The notes beneath the pieces are model-generated. The model saw only the letters and a program-made list of their open reading frames with translations. It made no database searches and was not told where the DNA came from. A program made the position numbers and the translations under genes. A stretch of DNA of 64,000 nt from Paramacrobiotus metropolitanus (taxonomy: Eukaryota; Tardigrada; Eutardigrada; Parachela; Macrobiotidae), in NCBI RefSeq assembly GCF_019649055.1, contig NW_026570246.1:496001-560000 (forward strand), read 5' to 3'. How positions within the stretch are numbered: the first letter of the stretch is position 1; each line of letters begins with the position of its first letter. Below, piece by piece: positions 1 to 12,343 of the stretch.

Positions 1-1192
1 GTACCCGCGCATATGATTGTATTTAGCCCAACGAGATTTATGGTTTTGTGGCTGGGACTAGTCAAAGTAGCTGTACTATTTGAAAAAATCTCGACGAATG
101 ACAAATTTTGCAAATATGTTTAGTTAAATCATACGATTATGTAAGATACGATCATATGCACACTTGTATGATGTGTAATTGTTTTTCATCTGCTCAAAAG
201 GGATTCCATGCAAGTTTGCATCACGTTATGTTCAGCAATTTTTGTTGTAAGATGTTAAGCGATTTTGTGCTATAGTTACGTACAGTGTATTTACCATAGA
301 AATACAAATTCAGTTGGCATTTCTGGCCTAAGTGATAAGACTTACGACTGTTGAATATGTCGCGATATGAACATAAATAAAATAAAAAAAATTCAGTTTG
401 AATATGCATATATAACAGTGATAACATAACGTTTACGATGCAATAAAGAGACTGGAAAGGTTTAAGTCCGAGCTTTCGGTAATTTAAGAGACGACCGGTG
501 TAGAAATTCTACACTGGAAAACTGTTAGTGTGTAATCTGTGGATGCATTGGTCAGTTCAGTCGTACGCATTAAAGTGTAAGATATCACTAGATTTCGAGA
601 AAGTAACAAACAAAAGTTTTCGAAAAGCACTATTGTCGTTTTTGTCTTTTTAATAATACTGAATAGTACTGGCCGTTAGCTAGTTTAACAGCGAGCTACG
701 AAGTGGTAGTTTTCGGTTGTCGAATATAACTTCACGTTAGTATTCAGAGTCTTAACAAAACACGCAGATTGCGAAGTGTCAACACAGAAAGATTCTCCAA
801 AAACGAGGGCCGAACAAATTAAAAATACTCTAGAGTATTCATGTGCTTTCCTCAACTGCAACAACAAAACGATAGATATGAAACCAACAACACGATGAGT
901 ATTCAAATGTGCTTTTTCCTGCGAAAACAGCATTTCCACTGAGATTCTTCGACAATCGCAATAAAACAACCAAACATAAATAAATTAGGAATTTACAATC
1001 ACAATGAGCCATCCACAATTTAGTTTACGCGTCAAGACAAGAAAACACACTGTGCCGCCGAATTAAGCAAGCCATTCGTGAATAAGCACTTAACCGCGGC
1101 ACGAAATCCTACAAGCCGATGGCATGCCATACGAGCGGTAAGCAGTAAAAAGCACCCACGGCGAAGCGGGTCGAAATCGGCAAATATTTAAT
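1..1192. other. intergenic, no gene recognised
   Basis: AT-rich sequence downstream of the mutarotase gene. Short open frames on the minus strand (for example 969-685) show no recognisable motif or splice-site context, so no gene is called. No RNA gene or repeat was recognised. Confidence 0.5.
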
Positions 1193-3503
1193 TTAATCCT
1201 TATGCTTGGATTTGGTAAATTTCCAGATAGTGGTGTGGAGATAAGTCTGGCCAGATTTGACGATTGGGGAAGGAAATCCCGGCTAGAAAAGTAAAAAACT
1301 TGATTTATGACGATTTCTCCCGACCAATAGGCGAGCCTAACAAGGAGAAAATTAAGGAAAACACATTCTTTAGACAATATTCAACATTTACGCACTTCTA
1401 AATGAAAGCTGTTTCCATGCAAGTGCGACGAAACATTTAATTATTTACAAATCGAACCACAAGGAAGTTAATTTTAGCCTCCCGCGATGCAAAAGCTCAA
1501 ACGTATTTTATCGTAAAAAAATCATCACAGTGAATAACAAATTAATAACAGATGCGTCTGCTGCCGAGCGTAACTATATCTACCTACCGTATTAATCGCA
1601 TTCGGATAGTTCTGTGTTTCAAAGCAGATAGCGGAATGTCGATCCAAAATTTCACCGTATTTTCCCACAACATCTTTATGGAGGTAGTTTCCGGTATACA
1701 TCAAAACACCTGGTTGCGTTGTAAGAATTTCCATGCTTATTCCGGTTTTCGGGTGAGAAATTCTGCAACACGCAGTCACGTCTTTGATAATGTCACCGAC
1801 AACCGGAATATGATTCAGCGGCAAACCATTGCTTAAAAAATGCATGCTCCAATTAAGATACAGTATCATGACAATCATCACACCCGTTTAGCCGCACCTA
1901 AACGCATTCACATGCATATACAGCACTTACTCGATCAAATCTAGTTTAACTGTAGCCTATAAAATCATAAAATAATACAAGGAAAATCGGCACTTACGTG
2001 GCTGCATGTGCTGGCGTTGTGCGTGGAACATCAGACAAGCAAAAGTAATGGTCATAGCCATTATCGGGAGTGGTTGGGATGGCATCACCAAGACGGCGCC
2101 CCTTCCGAAAGTCGTAAATCGTTCCCTGGACAGGGACAATCTCCCCAGTCGGTATGGAATTCTCGTTCACTGGTAGATACGACTCTGCAGCGATGCTGAC
2201 GATGTGCTCATAAATATTTGGTTCGTCCTGCAATGCAACGAAATAAAGACACTGTGTACTAACGTCACATCAGTCAGAAATCGTTGCAGCAGTTCGACCA
2301 TGTCCCTGCGATACTATGTAGCTACCGAAACACAAACTGCCAAAAATTAGTTGACGATACTTTGAGCAAGTTTCTCAAATCAAATCCAACTTTCGAATCT
2401 TTTGGTCAGCTTAATGTGCAGTTTATGCACTGCTGTGCTCTAAAATTTAGGTTTTTGAGTTTTACGCACCTTGCCCCCGAGATTAAAATAAGCATGATTC
2501 GGAATGCTAACAATCGTCGCTTCTTCCGCCAGACACTTAATCTTGATGATAACTTCGTTTTCGTTGGTCAGGCGATATTCTACTTCACAGACCAACTCCC
2601 CGGGATAGCCTTCGGTGCCGGAAGGACTGTTATGCCGAAAACGGATGCCACTAACACCGTTTTCTTCTTCGATCGGCTCAGCACGCCAGACAACCTATTA
2701 AGTATATTTACTGAATTAATAAATTACTGATTAATAAATCAATTATTTGAACCAATCCGAATCAATCTTGTATGGGTGTATCTGACAGCCTGTAATGTAC
2801 ACCTTAAATACGATAACTGCAAGAAGATTACGTACGAATACTGACTGCAATCTCTTACGAAAAAATCAGCGCGCATGGATGCTTTACCTTGTCGAAGCCA
2901 TTCAACCCTCCGTGCAAATGGTTGTTTCCATCATTCGCCACAAGATTACAAGTTCGTCCATCTATATTGACAGTGGCGGGCGCGGTCCTTCCAGCAACAC
3001 GTCCCACAAGTGCTCCAAAATACAGATCATCCTTGAGATAGTCTGAAAGCACACAACCAACCCGTAAATAATTGTGGTACAGCTAATCGGTTGCAATACA
3101 ATGATGAATAACATAAACACCTTCATAAGGGAGGCGAAAATAAAATCTTCCTTCAACCTAGAGACCACTTAATATAATTTTTTTTGCGCACGAAAATAAA
3201 ATTTCTACCATCGCAATAGGGATTAATGGCCAATCATGGTTCAGTTAAATATCAAAAGAAGCTCGGACTAAAAAGCGCTTCTCAAAACACCGCACGGTTC
3301 CCACAGGTCGTGTCCAACTTACCTTCCAAAGACTTGAAGCCGCACACCACATCGACAAAAGTGTCATTAGCAGCAGGAACTTTGAGTCCAACAATGCGTG
3401 CACCGTAATCAATCACAGTCAATACGGCTCCGTGTTTATTCTCAATTTCAAACATGTGTACAGCCTGGGCGAACGACATTTTCCCGAACGTCTGCGTCCT
3501 CAT
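1193..3503 (-). CDS. GALM: galactose mutarotase (aldose 1-epimerase)
   Basis: Interconverts alpha and beta anomers of aldoses such as galactose in the cytosol, feeding the Leloir pathway. Six exons join in phase: 3503-3323, 3042-2888, 2694-2470, 2227-1998, 1831-1588 and 1282-1193 (stop), giving about 374 residues, slightly longer than the roughly 340 usual for animals. Family motifs appear in order: GALVGRVAGR, the NNHLHGGLNGFDK segment with the first catalytic His, EGYPGEL, NHAYFNLGG with the second catalytic His, NGYDHYFCL, TTQPGVLMYTGNYL, and FETQNYPNA with the catalytic Glu. The last exon ends with YLHTTIWKF, matching the normal C-terminus. All three catalytic residues are present, so the enzyme looks active. 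The start is uncertain: Met codons lie at 3503 and 3479 in the same frame, and I chose the longer. Borders are GT-AG, for example GTAAGT after exon 4. The upstream neighbour is a P-type transposon. Confidence 0.93.
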
Positions 3504-4811
3504 TTTATAGCGGTTGTGGTATTTGGAATAGCAGCAAAAGCAGAAAATATGCTTGCAACGTGTCCAGTTCCAGCAGCAACCCATCACAGACAGCTTATCA
3601 GTCGCATCACGCAGTCAAACCGATAACTCGACACCGTAAACGCATCGCCGCAGGAAATGGAACGTATTATACAGTCCACAGCTGCAAGTGCAAATTGCAA
3701 GTAAAATACAGAGAAGCAAAAACTATTCACCAACGCTTTCAAAGAAAAACGGTGCAAGTCAAAACTAAACATATTACAAGTCCTGGCGAATTCGGCAGCA
3801 AACAACGGGAATAAATAATAAATCCTTTGGGCCCATTTTATTCGGTGTCAGTCGAAAAACAAATAAAAATGGGCCCATTCGGTGTCAGTCGAAAAACTAA
3901 TTATGCTAGATGCCTTTGAATTTTCGTATAAATCATACTTCTGCACTGATGGTTTCTAATTTTGAAAAAATTAGAACTAGTGACGAACAGTTTACTAGAA
4001 CTAGAAACAAATAATCTAATTCTGCTTTCCTATTTATGGTCACTTTTTTACAGGGCTGTGCATTTGCTGTGACTTTCGTGAATCAAGGCAGCAATCCGGT
4101 AATCAGGAATGTAAACAAAACATTGATAGCGATAGCGACAGATCACAGAACAAACGAAAACCGCCATTTAGTAGGTAGTCAAGGATTATAATAATATGAA
4201 CTGGAAGTTTCCATCATAACAGAGAAAATGATAAAGCAAAAAGCAATCCGTTTAAGAAATAAGTAACGGCCATTAAGCTTTAAAATTACTTACTTATCAG
4301 TTATCACTTACGGTCACGGACTATCACGGCCAACCAAAGTCCGTGGGATGCTACCCGTGTGATCTGCGACTCTTTCCCTCTTTCCTGAGCCTTTCGCATT
4401 CGATTGGAAAAGTCCCGATGTTTGATGATTTCGAATTTTGATCCAAATAAGTTTAAATGAATTTCCACTGAAGCACTACCTCGACTCCCACATAACTTCA
4501 ACAGATAAATAATGGCTGCAGTCTTTCAAGAAAGTTAGTATGAGTAGAAGTACTGTACTGTAGACAGAATCTAGCAAAACTGGCTTCTAACTTTTTGGCA
4601 CAATTACTGAGTTACTTTCCGGTTAATAAAAGGAGTACGGAATACAAATTATTCGCCCATACTACATAATTGTTACACAGGGAACTTTTTAGATATTAAA
4701 TAGCACAACAATACGTTCGTTCCGGGAAAAGAAAACATACAGCAAAAAACCGTTGTATGCAAATCTGCCAGCCGTCGTAAACACAGCCACACAAATAAAT
4801 GTGCGTAGTAC
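3504..4811. other. intergenic between GALM and the P-type transposon
   Basis: This holds the presumed 5' region of the mutarotase gene. A local direct duplication is visible: a GGGCCCATT...CGGTGTCAGTCGAAAAAC unit occurs near 3829-3860 and again near 3872-3899. Short frames such as 4501-4304 (minus) lack recognisable motifs. No other gene was seen. Confidence 0.5.
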
Positions 4812-4887
4812 CAAAAACTTACTATAGTGCAAGAGGACTGGTAAGCGGCTTGGATTTGCTCATGACGTCATCACTCTCGCATACAAA
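4812..4887 (+). repeat. left terminal inverted repeat of the P-type element
   Basis: The outer 31 or so bases match the inverse of the right end with a single one-base gap. An inner block around 4864-4887 also matches. The 7-bp direct repeat GTAGTAC lies immediately outside at 4805-4811. Confidence 0.88.
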
Positions 4888-4994
4888 TCGAACTTGCACA
4901 TTAGGCAGCACATGCTTTTGCTGCTAGTTTATTTTATCCTAATAATCTTTTTAAGCTTGATCATATCAAAATTTTTTGTGTGGAGTTTTGAAAA

Positions 4995-7900
4995 ATGCGT
5001 GGACATGATTGTGTTGCTCCCGGCTGCGATTTCCTGCGGAAGGGCTGCGAGGAAAAGCGATCTCTTTTCTCTTTTCCCAAGGAGAAACCCCGTTTGGATA
5101 AGTGGCTGCGAAATCTTGGCCGCAAAGACTTTCAGCCATCCAAGTCATCCACTCTGTGTGAGATTCATTTCGAAGATCATTTTATTTTACGCGAATCGTC
5201 AGCGATACGACCGGATGGAACCACGGTATCATTCAGGCTGGCGAAACCAAGACTATCCCAAGATGCTGTTCCCACTCTGTTCCCCGCTAATTACAGTCTC
5301 CAGAGCGAGCGAGGAAAAGAAATCAGCGTGCCGTCTTATCACACATCCAAGACTCCTAAACCTCGCACCGATCCATCAGCACGAAGAAAGAAGGCCGAAA
5401 TAAATGAAGAGCGACTGGCCAAAATGAAAGAAGAGCTAAAACGGGTACGGAACGTGGACGAGGTGCTAGTTTATCTGAACCGTCGCACTGAGGAAAAGAT
5501 ATGGACCTTGCTGCAGAGTGCAACAAGTTTACAGTTATACACAGTGCAGGACAATGATGGCTTTGTTGTTATCGAAAAAAACATCTGTATTTTGGCCGAC
5601 CTTTCGGTGCGATTCTCCATCCACAAGATCGGAACACCTGTGAATGTTAAACTTCCACTGGAGCTAGGAAAAATAGAAAATCACGACGAAATTGACGCCT
5701 TACTGAACCACTGTCAGAACGAAAAGACAGTACCGTACGAGTGCTTTCAGAAAGACGTAGCAGATTCCATTGGAAGCCTCCGTCAGCATTTCGAGGAAGA
5801 CTCTGAAGCTACTGCCAAAATTGGATTTATTAAAGAACAAGTGTTACTCTTGGGGATCAAGCCAGAATGTAGAAGATATTTCCCTGAAATGTTGTCATGG
5901 GCTGCTGCTTTACACGTGAAATCTGCAGCTGCGTACAGGTATAATAAAGTTGAAACAATTTTACTGTATTTGCGCAGCTGCATTTTTGTAGAATGATATC
6001 CTCGACATCGGCACTCACTCTCCCTTGTGAAAGCTCCATCAAGAAGGTCATGAAACCTTATCGAAGTGGTCCGGGAATGCAGCAGCTCCAGCTAAAGAAT
6101 GTGGATCGTATCAGCAAGCGAGCCAAAACAGACCGCGAGCGCCTTGTGAATTTGCATATTGATGAAATTAGTGTCCGACCTAAGTATTCCTACAAAGGCG
6201 GAAAGGTACGTTTGGAAATACCAGTGGGCTGTTAATTTTGTACTCACTGCACTAGAAAATTTGCAGTTATCAAGTTGTTAACTACAATATTTGCTTAGAT
6301 CGTCGGACAAGCCTATAACTGCGCATCGCCGGCGACAGAAGTGGTTGCTTTTATGATAACGGGAGTGGCTTCTGGTGTATCCGAAATTGTAATGCTCGTT
6401 CCGTCTCACAACATGACGGCAGAAGAGCTTCACAAGGAAACAATGGATGTTTTGTCCGCCCTGGAAGAGAGAGGGATAAAAGTTGTTTCCATCATAACGG
6501 ATAACCACAAGAAGAACCAGAGCTTGTTTAGTTTATTGGCTAGGTTGGCAGCCATGGACGACCAGACATGCTGGATACCAAATCCATTTGCCCAAGATCG
6601 TCCTTTGTTTCTCGTGATTGATCCCGTTCACATCATAAAAACCATCCGCAACAACTGGTACCAGCACGGAACGCTCATATATCCTAGTATACGGCGTTTT
6701 TTTAAGGATGAACCTGAGGACACCGATGTTTTATCAGCGCACTGGAGTCATTTTCAACATGCCTACAGCATAGAACAGACCAGCAATTTGAAAGCTACTC
6801 CTTTGACAGCCGTTTCTGTCGCACCAAATTCGTTAGAGCGGCAGAATGTTAATATTGCTCTGAAGGTACCAAATCATGCTGTTATCAAACAATAAAAGTG
6901 AGTCAACTTGCATTACGAGTACAAACTGAACGCTTATAATTTCAGGTATTTTCAGAGCGGACAGCACGTGGCCTCGAACTTATGGCCAAAAACTATCCAT
7001 TGGAAATGTGCGTTTTGAAGGTGTAGGTGGAACTGTCATACTTGTGGACATGGTTGTCAGGCTTTGGTCAATGTGGAATGTTCGCAACACCACCAATCAT
7101 TTTCGCTACCGCATTCCAGAGATGGCTCCCTTTACTCACATGGGTGATGAGCGTTTTAAGTTTATGGAGCAATTTCGTGAGTGGACAGCGGAATGGTACA
7201 AAATAACCCGGGCAAAAGAACTTAAGAGCAACGGATTATCTATCGATACCTTCAAAGCACTGCAGCGTACACTTGAAGGCTTACCACGTCTCATCAAATA
7301 CTTGATTGAGAAAGAAGATATACCGTACATTCTTACTGGTGTGTTTCATAATTATGGTGTAATCTGCATTTCACATAATTTTATATTGAATTATTTACAT
7401 TAATTGTTTTGCAGCCAAAATCTCAAACGATCCCATTGAAGGGCGATTTCGTCTATACAGAGGGCTGAGCGGAGCATCGTATCTTGTGTCGGTGACCGAA
7501 GTGTTCGAATCACAGTCTAAATTGTAGCTATCGGGCCATCTAAGTGCACATAAAGTGTTGTTTGGCCAGTCAAAACTGCATCGTGCCCACAAAGAAAAGG
7601 AAAGCCCTGTAACTGCGGACGATCTTGTGAGTTGGTTTCTTGGTATATTTGATGTGAGTCAGCATTTTCCCGATCGACTGGAAAAGCAAGAACATCAAAC
7701 ATTAATTTTTGTGGCTGGATATTGTGCTTTCAAAGTGGGCCGGCATATTTCTTGTCAGGAGTGCATTGATCTCATCAAACTACCAAAGACTTTCAGCTTC
7801 GATTTTGATTTTGACGGGGAATTGCAGCTGATCACACAACTTAATCGTGGTAACTTGTGTTACCAATCTGGATTTACGAGAACCGTGACGCGCTACTGCT

Positions 7901-8169
7901 ACTACGTGTATTCCGTGCTTGTGGACGCTGAAAATATGGACTTGTTTTTAAATGCGACGGAATCTCACAGGCAGGCCGTGCAGCACTTAACGGGACACAT
8001 GCTGCGATCGCAGTGTCCTGATTTACTGCAAATGGCTTGCACGAACTGCCTTGTTTTGTCGGAAACTTCAGCAAAATCTTTAATTTCGCTGTGTGTAAAT
8101 ACTATTTTAAACGGCTTCCAGCGCAACAAAAACGATGAGATTAACCGCGGTAAGAGAAAATTATTGTAA
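4995..8169 (+). pseudogene. THAP-domain P-element transposase, interrupted by frameshift and stop
   Basis: The product would be a nuclear RNase H-like transposase. The N-terminus (from 4995) has a THAP zinc finger: Cys-x4-Cys pair in CVAPGC, then LCEIHFEDHF and VPTLFP. A charged stretch follows, then the P-type segment ending WAAALHVKSAAAYR. Exons read 4995-5938, 5992-6205, 6299-6865, 6946-7338 and 7415-8169, with GT-AG borders and a 53-bp first intron. The catalytic neighbourhoods are visible: LHIDEISVRPKYSYKGG, SIITDNHKKN, IDPVHIIKTIRNNW, and NDPIEGRFRLYRGLSG, which matches the D-x2-E block of P transposases. Two lesions break it. The frame shifts between about 6995 and 7020, so the VFSERTARG frame meets TAG and must switch to the frame of LVDMVVRLWSMWNVRN. 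An in-frame TAG lies at 7525-7527. The tail (7555-8169) is otherwise open. A domesticated gene is less likely, given flanking inverted repeats and lesions. Confidence 0.85.
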
Positions 8170-8340
8170 CAGTTTTAATGGTGAATTGTCCTGTGGTAGT
8201 AGAAAGCTGAGGAAATTTAAATAAAATCGCTTTGGTCAGATAACTTGCAAACTGGTATCTCAATAATGCAAAGCATTAATTCCGGTAATTATCTTGGAAG
8301 TTTTGCAGTTAGAAAAACTGAAAAAGGTATAAGGAATTAA

Positions 8341-10187
8341 GGGCCCGTTCACGCGTACACCTATCTATCTTAATTGCTTAGTGGGATGTGAGTTCAACCG
8401 GGGACAACCACCTAATTGCATTAGGTCCCAAAATTGCGTTCACGCAGCATACCTATGCTAACGTTAATTACCTAGCTCTTAATTTATACATAGCAATGCG
8501 CGGCCTGAACAGTGCTTTCCTATCGAAAGGTACCTTTTCGTTTGCTCCGTAGGCACAATGGTTAAGACATATAGGAACCACTTGAGGTTCCTATGTGTAT
8601 GGACATATATGCATTTCTGGTTAAAATGCTTTCAGAATGATTATGTGATGACCTAAAAAGATGTTTTGATTCAGGATATGACAACTTGCTCCGTTAATTA
8701 CCATTGCAAAGTATTACCGTACTTTATCATGTAAAGCACATACAACCTATTTGCGTAAAGATCACATTTTAAACGAAGGCATGCATTTGCTTTAGACTTG
8801 TAAAGGCAAAACCGCAACAAGCGCACGGACACAGTTTGAATGCGCGCGATCTTTGTTTATAATTATTTTTTTAAAAACGAATTCTTTTAGCGGATTAATC
8901 CAATTAATCATTAGTTCGAGTCTGTTTGTTGGCAGACACAATGTATACGCTGTAAACATTTAACTGGGAAAGAGTTTTAATGAAGGAAATATCGCTGGGT
9001 GCCGTACTGGTAAGTATTATTATTTGTGGTTGCACTTTGCAGGTAATAAATTTATCGCTTATGACAAATAGCTGTTGCCGGTTGGTGATGACAGTTGAAA
9101 TAAAATAAGTTTTGTGACGTAATATTAGTTAATTTATTGAAGCATTGCCCATTTTACACTGCTTTGTAAATTGACTGTGGTGTGCAGTTCATATTCTTCT
9201 GCCAGTGTCACTGCAAATTTACTGTAATGGAATTCAATCACTTAATATTGCACGAAAATATTAATTATTATTATAAAGCGCTTACTACCTCTGCACGGCA
9301 CGTAGGCACCCGCCCGCTGTATCGGCAACTGGCAACCGCCCACGGTAGCAGTAGGCAGCGATATAGGCACCCGCCCGCTGTAACGGTAGCAAATAGCCTC
9401 CTGGGCGGCTGAGCGCTGCATAATGGCAAGCCGATATCAGGCGCATGGCAAGCCGAGATATTTAGCAATAAGCCCAACTGGATAAACTCGTGTCAGTTAT
9501 ATAGATTCGTACATCCCTACGCCCTTATTTTTTGGAAATAATCTCCTAATTCGAGATTTAGTTTTCGATACTTTTGATAGTTTTATAAAATCCAGCGTTT
9601 TCAAAGATTCCTACCTGCAATTTGAAAAAAGTTTTGGTCTCCCGAAGGTTTCTAAAAACATTTCAAACTTTCAGTACTTAGCGTTTTCAGTTCATAGAAA
9701 TTTTCAGTACTAAATTCAAGAAAACGTAGTAAATTTTGTCTGTATGCTGTCTAAAGTATCTGTATGTCTAAATATTTAAAAGCCGGCCCGTGTACCGTAT
9801 TCATTTACGTAGCGGCTCTGTGATACTAGTGGCAGTTAATGCTTCGCATTTTTTATAACTACTGTACTAAATCTTTGATCTTCGTAAACATTAGACGTGA
9901 AAAAAATAATTACCGTTCTGCGATTTTGCCGTTTTAATTTCGCGTTTCATTTAGATACGTAGATAGGCGACATGTGTTCACGCAGACCTAGCTGACTATC
10001 GGAAGCCCCTAAACAATAACTTTTATTGCACCTATTCAAAGGTGACTGTGTGAACGCAATTCTGCTCCCTATTTAGGTATCTATTTAGAAAAGCGTGCCG
10101 CGTTCACGCATACTGCTAAGAAACCGGCCGTTTTGGGCGGTGTCTCAACAGAAAAACTGATAGATAGAAGTCAGCGTGAATCCGGCC
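8341..10187. mobile_element. Harbinger-like nonautonomous element nested in the P-type element
   Basis: The left end GGGCCCGTTCACGCGTACAC at 8341 is matched in inverted form at 10187 (GGCCGGATTCACGCTGAC on the minus strand). Both sides continue into CTATCTATC. A TAA lies directly outside each end (8338-8340 and 10188-10190), the size and base content of PIF/Harbinger target duplications. Further GTTCACGC motifs occur inside both termini (around 8433, 9979, 10051, 10100), which suggests rearrangement or nested copies. No transposase-like frame was seen inside. The family call rests on the terminus style and the TAA duplication only. Confidence 0.65.
9300..9465. repeat. short direct repeats inside the nested element
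   Basis: A unit reading TAGGCACCCGCCCGCTGTA occurs at about 9304 and 9363, and ATGGCAAGCCGA occurs twice between 9422 and 9460. This patch is much more GC-rich than its surroundings. Confidence 0.6.
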
Positions 10188-10237
10188 TAAGCCTAAAGAC
10201 TGGTTTTGCAATGGAATGCACACTGTCAGCAGCAGTG

Positions 10238-10305
10238 TTTGTATGCGAGAGTGCTGACGTCACGATAGCCGTTCCCAGTCCTCTTGGCACTATAGTAAGT
10301 TTTTG
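10238..10305 (-). repeat. right terminal inverted repeat of the P-type element
   Basis: Inverse complement of the left terminus, ending CACTATAGTAAGTTTTTG at 10305. GTAGTAC follows at 10306-10312, repeating the flank of the left end. Confidence 0.88.
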
Positions 10306-10642
10306 GTAGTACTTATTACTTCAGCACTCGTACGAAGTACGTCTGGCACCAGTGGCATGCGTTGAAACAGCGTGCCGCATGGCAGGGTCGGTGTGACGTG
10401 TCAGCTGTTTGGGGAGGTGTGCGCTCTACGCGGTTCTGTGGAGAAATCATTTTCTAAAATCTTGAAAAAGTGTTGACTTTGAGCCACAACGGCAACAATT
10501 ATTTCGGATACTGATTAATGATTATTTTAAGAGTTTCATTACAGTAAATTCAATAATATACGAGCTTTTATAGCTGTGAGCAGTGAGAGGGTTATTTTTC
10601 TAGTTTCACTTTTATTTCTCGCTTAAAGTGGATCCTCCAGTC

Positions 10643-12343
10643 ATGCTTATCAATGGAATACCTGATACCATTTTGGATGATTCTCTGATGCGTTTCCTGG
10701 TGCGTTTTGCAGGATTATCTTTAAGCTGTGTTGTTAGTTCTAGCGCTGAACAGGAAAAAGAGAATTTCACTACTATGTGCTTATAATTCTTGCAGCTGGA
10801 ATTGGATTCCGAGGAAATGAAGGACTTTGTGCGCGTCTTCTTCAAAATCGAAGAAGCCCACTGGTTCTATCTGGATCATTACTGCGACAATAATCCCCTG
10901 CTTCCACGCGTGGGAACGCGCGAATTCTGTGAGATCGCCTGCCGTCACGTGCCATTTTTGCACAAATTCGTGGAGTATCTGGATGATCACTGGAAAGCGT
11001 GGAAGCAGTATAAAGCCAATATTCCCACTGCTGGAGCCATCTTACTGGATGAAACACTTGATTATGTGAGTGATCCGTTTGTTTTTGTTATTCTTGGAAA
11101 ATTGCCACTTTTCAGAACGGTTAAATACGCACAAGTGCTATAATTAAATCTCCGTTCTGTTTTTATCCGAAACTTTCGACGAACTGCTTATAAAATATCC
11201 CCAAAACTCGAAATGAAATTTCTGCTGCTGTTTTAGGTGCTTGTTCTTGAGAATTTTAATCGCCGTTTCGGATTTCCCAAAGGCAAGAAGAACAACAACG
11301 AAACCATGCAGGAATGTGCGGTGCGCGAAGTGCTGGAGGAGACAGGCTACGATATATCGGATAAAATAACTCCAGACGAGTATTTGGAGCTCTCCTGTGA
11401 TGACATGTTTGTGCAGTTGTTCATTGTGCACGGCGTATCTAAAGACACTGCTTTCTCACCGATGACGAGAGGTGAAGTCAAGGTGAGCCTTTTTTATGGT
11501 CAGGTGTTTATTGGTCAAGATTATGGTTTATTATTAACGATCGGGATTGGAGGACAGTAACTGATTTTGAACTTACGTTAGCCGGTTAGCGAAATCTGAA
11601 GCATTTAGTAAATCAGTAACTTGTAAAACTATGAATGTGCTAATTTTTTAAAATTATTTTGCAAGAATGAACATTTGCATATTTGACTTGTAGGCTTTAG
11701 AATGGATGCCTGTCAAAGACTTGCCTGGAGCAACTGGTCCACAGACAACTGCTAACTCCAAATACAAAGCTCAAGCCTACTTCATGATCCGGCCTTTTAT
11801 TAAGTATGCGATATAATATGTGTACACATATTAATTTTAATAAAATTACTGTATGTATCTGTAATATTACTAATACTGAGGGAATCATAGCTTCCATAGA
11901 ACTACGCAAAGATTAATAATCCCAGCATCGCTAAATGCTTTGAAAGTAACATTTTAAATAGCAATGTATTTGTTGTTTGTAGTCCTCTGAAGCGATGGAT
12001 CGAGATGAACAGAAGAGTGATATTAGGAACGCCGTCCCCGTCAAGTCAGGAATCTCCACAGCATCAGGCTGCTCCCAGTTCAACAGCGTCCCGGAAGATA
12101 TTAGAAGTGCCTTTATCTGTACAGAAACACGCGGCCTTTGGACAGAAATCTCCCCGCCACTCTGGGCCTGAGTCGATGATTCCACCGACAGCGGAACTGG
12201 ATGATGCTGATGGAACAGTGCCAGTTTACACATCTCCCTCGAAGATGCGCTACCCTTTTATTGAGTTCGAGGACTTCGTACCACAGGCTTGGAAACCCGG
12301 CAGCATTAAGATCGATCCCAGTGTATTGCGGAATGGGTATTGA
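10643..12343 (+). CDS. DCP2: m7G mRNA decapping enzyme 2
   Basis: Removes the 5' cap from mRNA in cytoplasmic P-bodies, releasing m7GDP and leaving RNA open to 5'-3' decay. Five in-phase exons (10643-10699, 10796-11065, 11237-11482, 11694-11803, 11983-12343) give about 347 residues. The N-terminal regulatory domain (box A) runs from IPDTILDDSL through IEEAHWFYLDHYCD to TAGAILLDETLDY. The Nudix domain has FGFPKGKKNNNETMQECAVR followed by EVLEETGY, a complete Nudix box with the catalytic REVxEE glutamates. The box B region ends YFMIRPFINPLKRWIEMN. The acidic, Ser/Pro-rich tail is short compared with vertebrate DCP2 and ends with a FEDFVPQAWKPG segment. The first exon codes only 19 residues; its GTGCGT donor is the least certain border. 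The gene converges on thymidine kinase. Confidence 0.93.

Larger units (their letters stand above)
4812..10305 (+). mobile_element. P-type (THAP) DNA transposon, degenerate copy
   Basis: The left end starts CAAAAACTTACTATAGTGC at 4812. The right end is its inverted copy finishing at 10305. The inverted repeats extend imperfectly inward for about 70 bp (4812-4887 and 10238-10305) and share a second block GACGTCA-CACTCTCGCATAC. Directly outside both ends lies GTAGTAC (4805-4811 and 10306-10312), a 7-bp target duplication; the P superfamily makes 7-8 bp duplications and its ends often begin with CA. The element carries a THAP transposase gene and a nested 1.85-kb element. Without the insert it would be about 3.6 kb. 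Its right end lies about 340 bp upstream of the DCP2 start codon, so it may affect that promoter. Confidence 0.9.
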
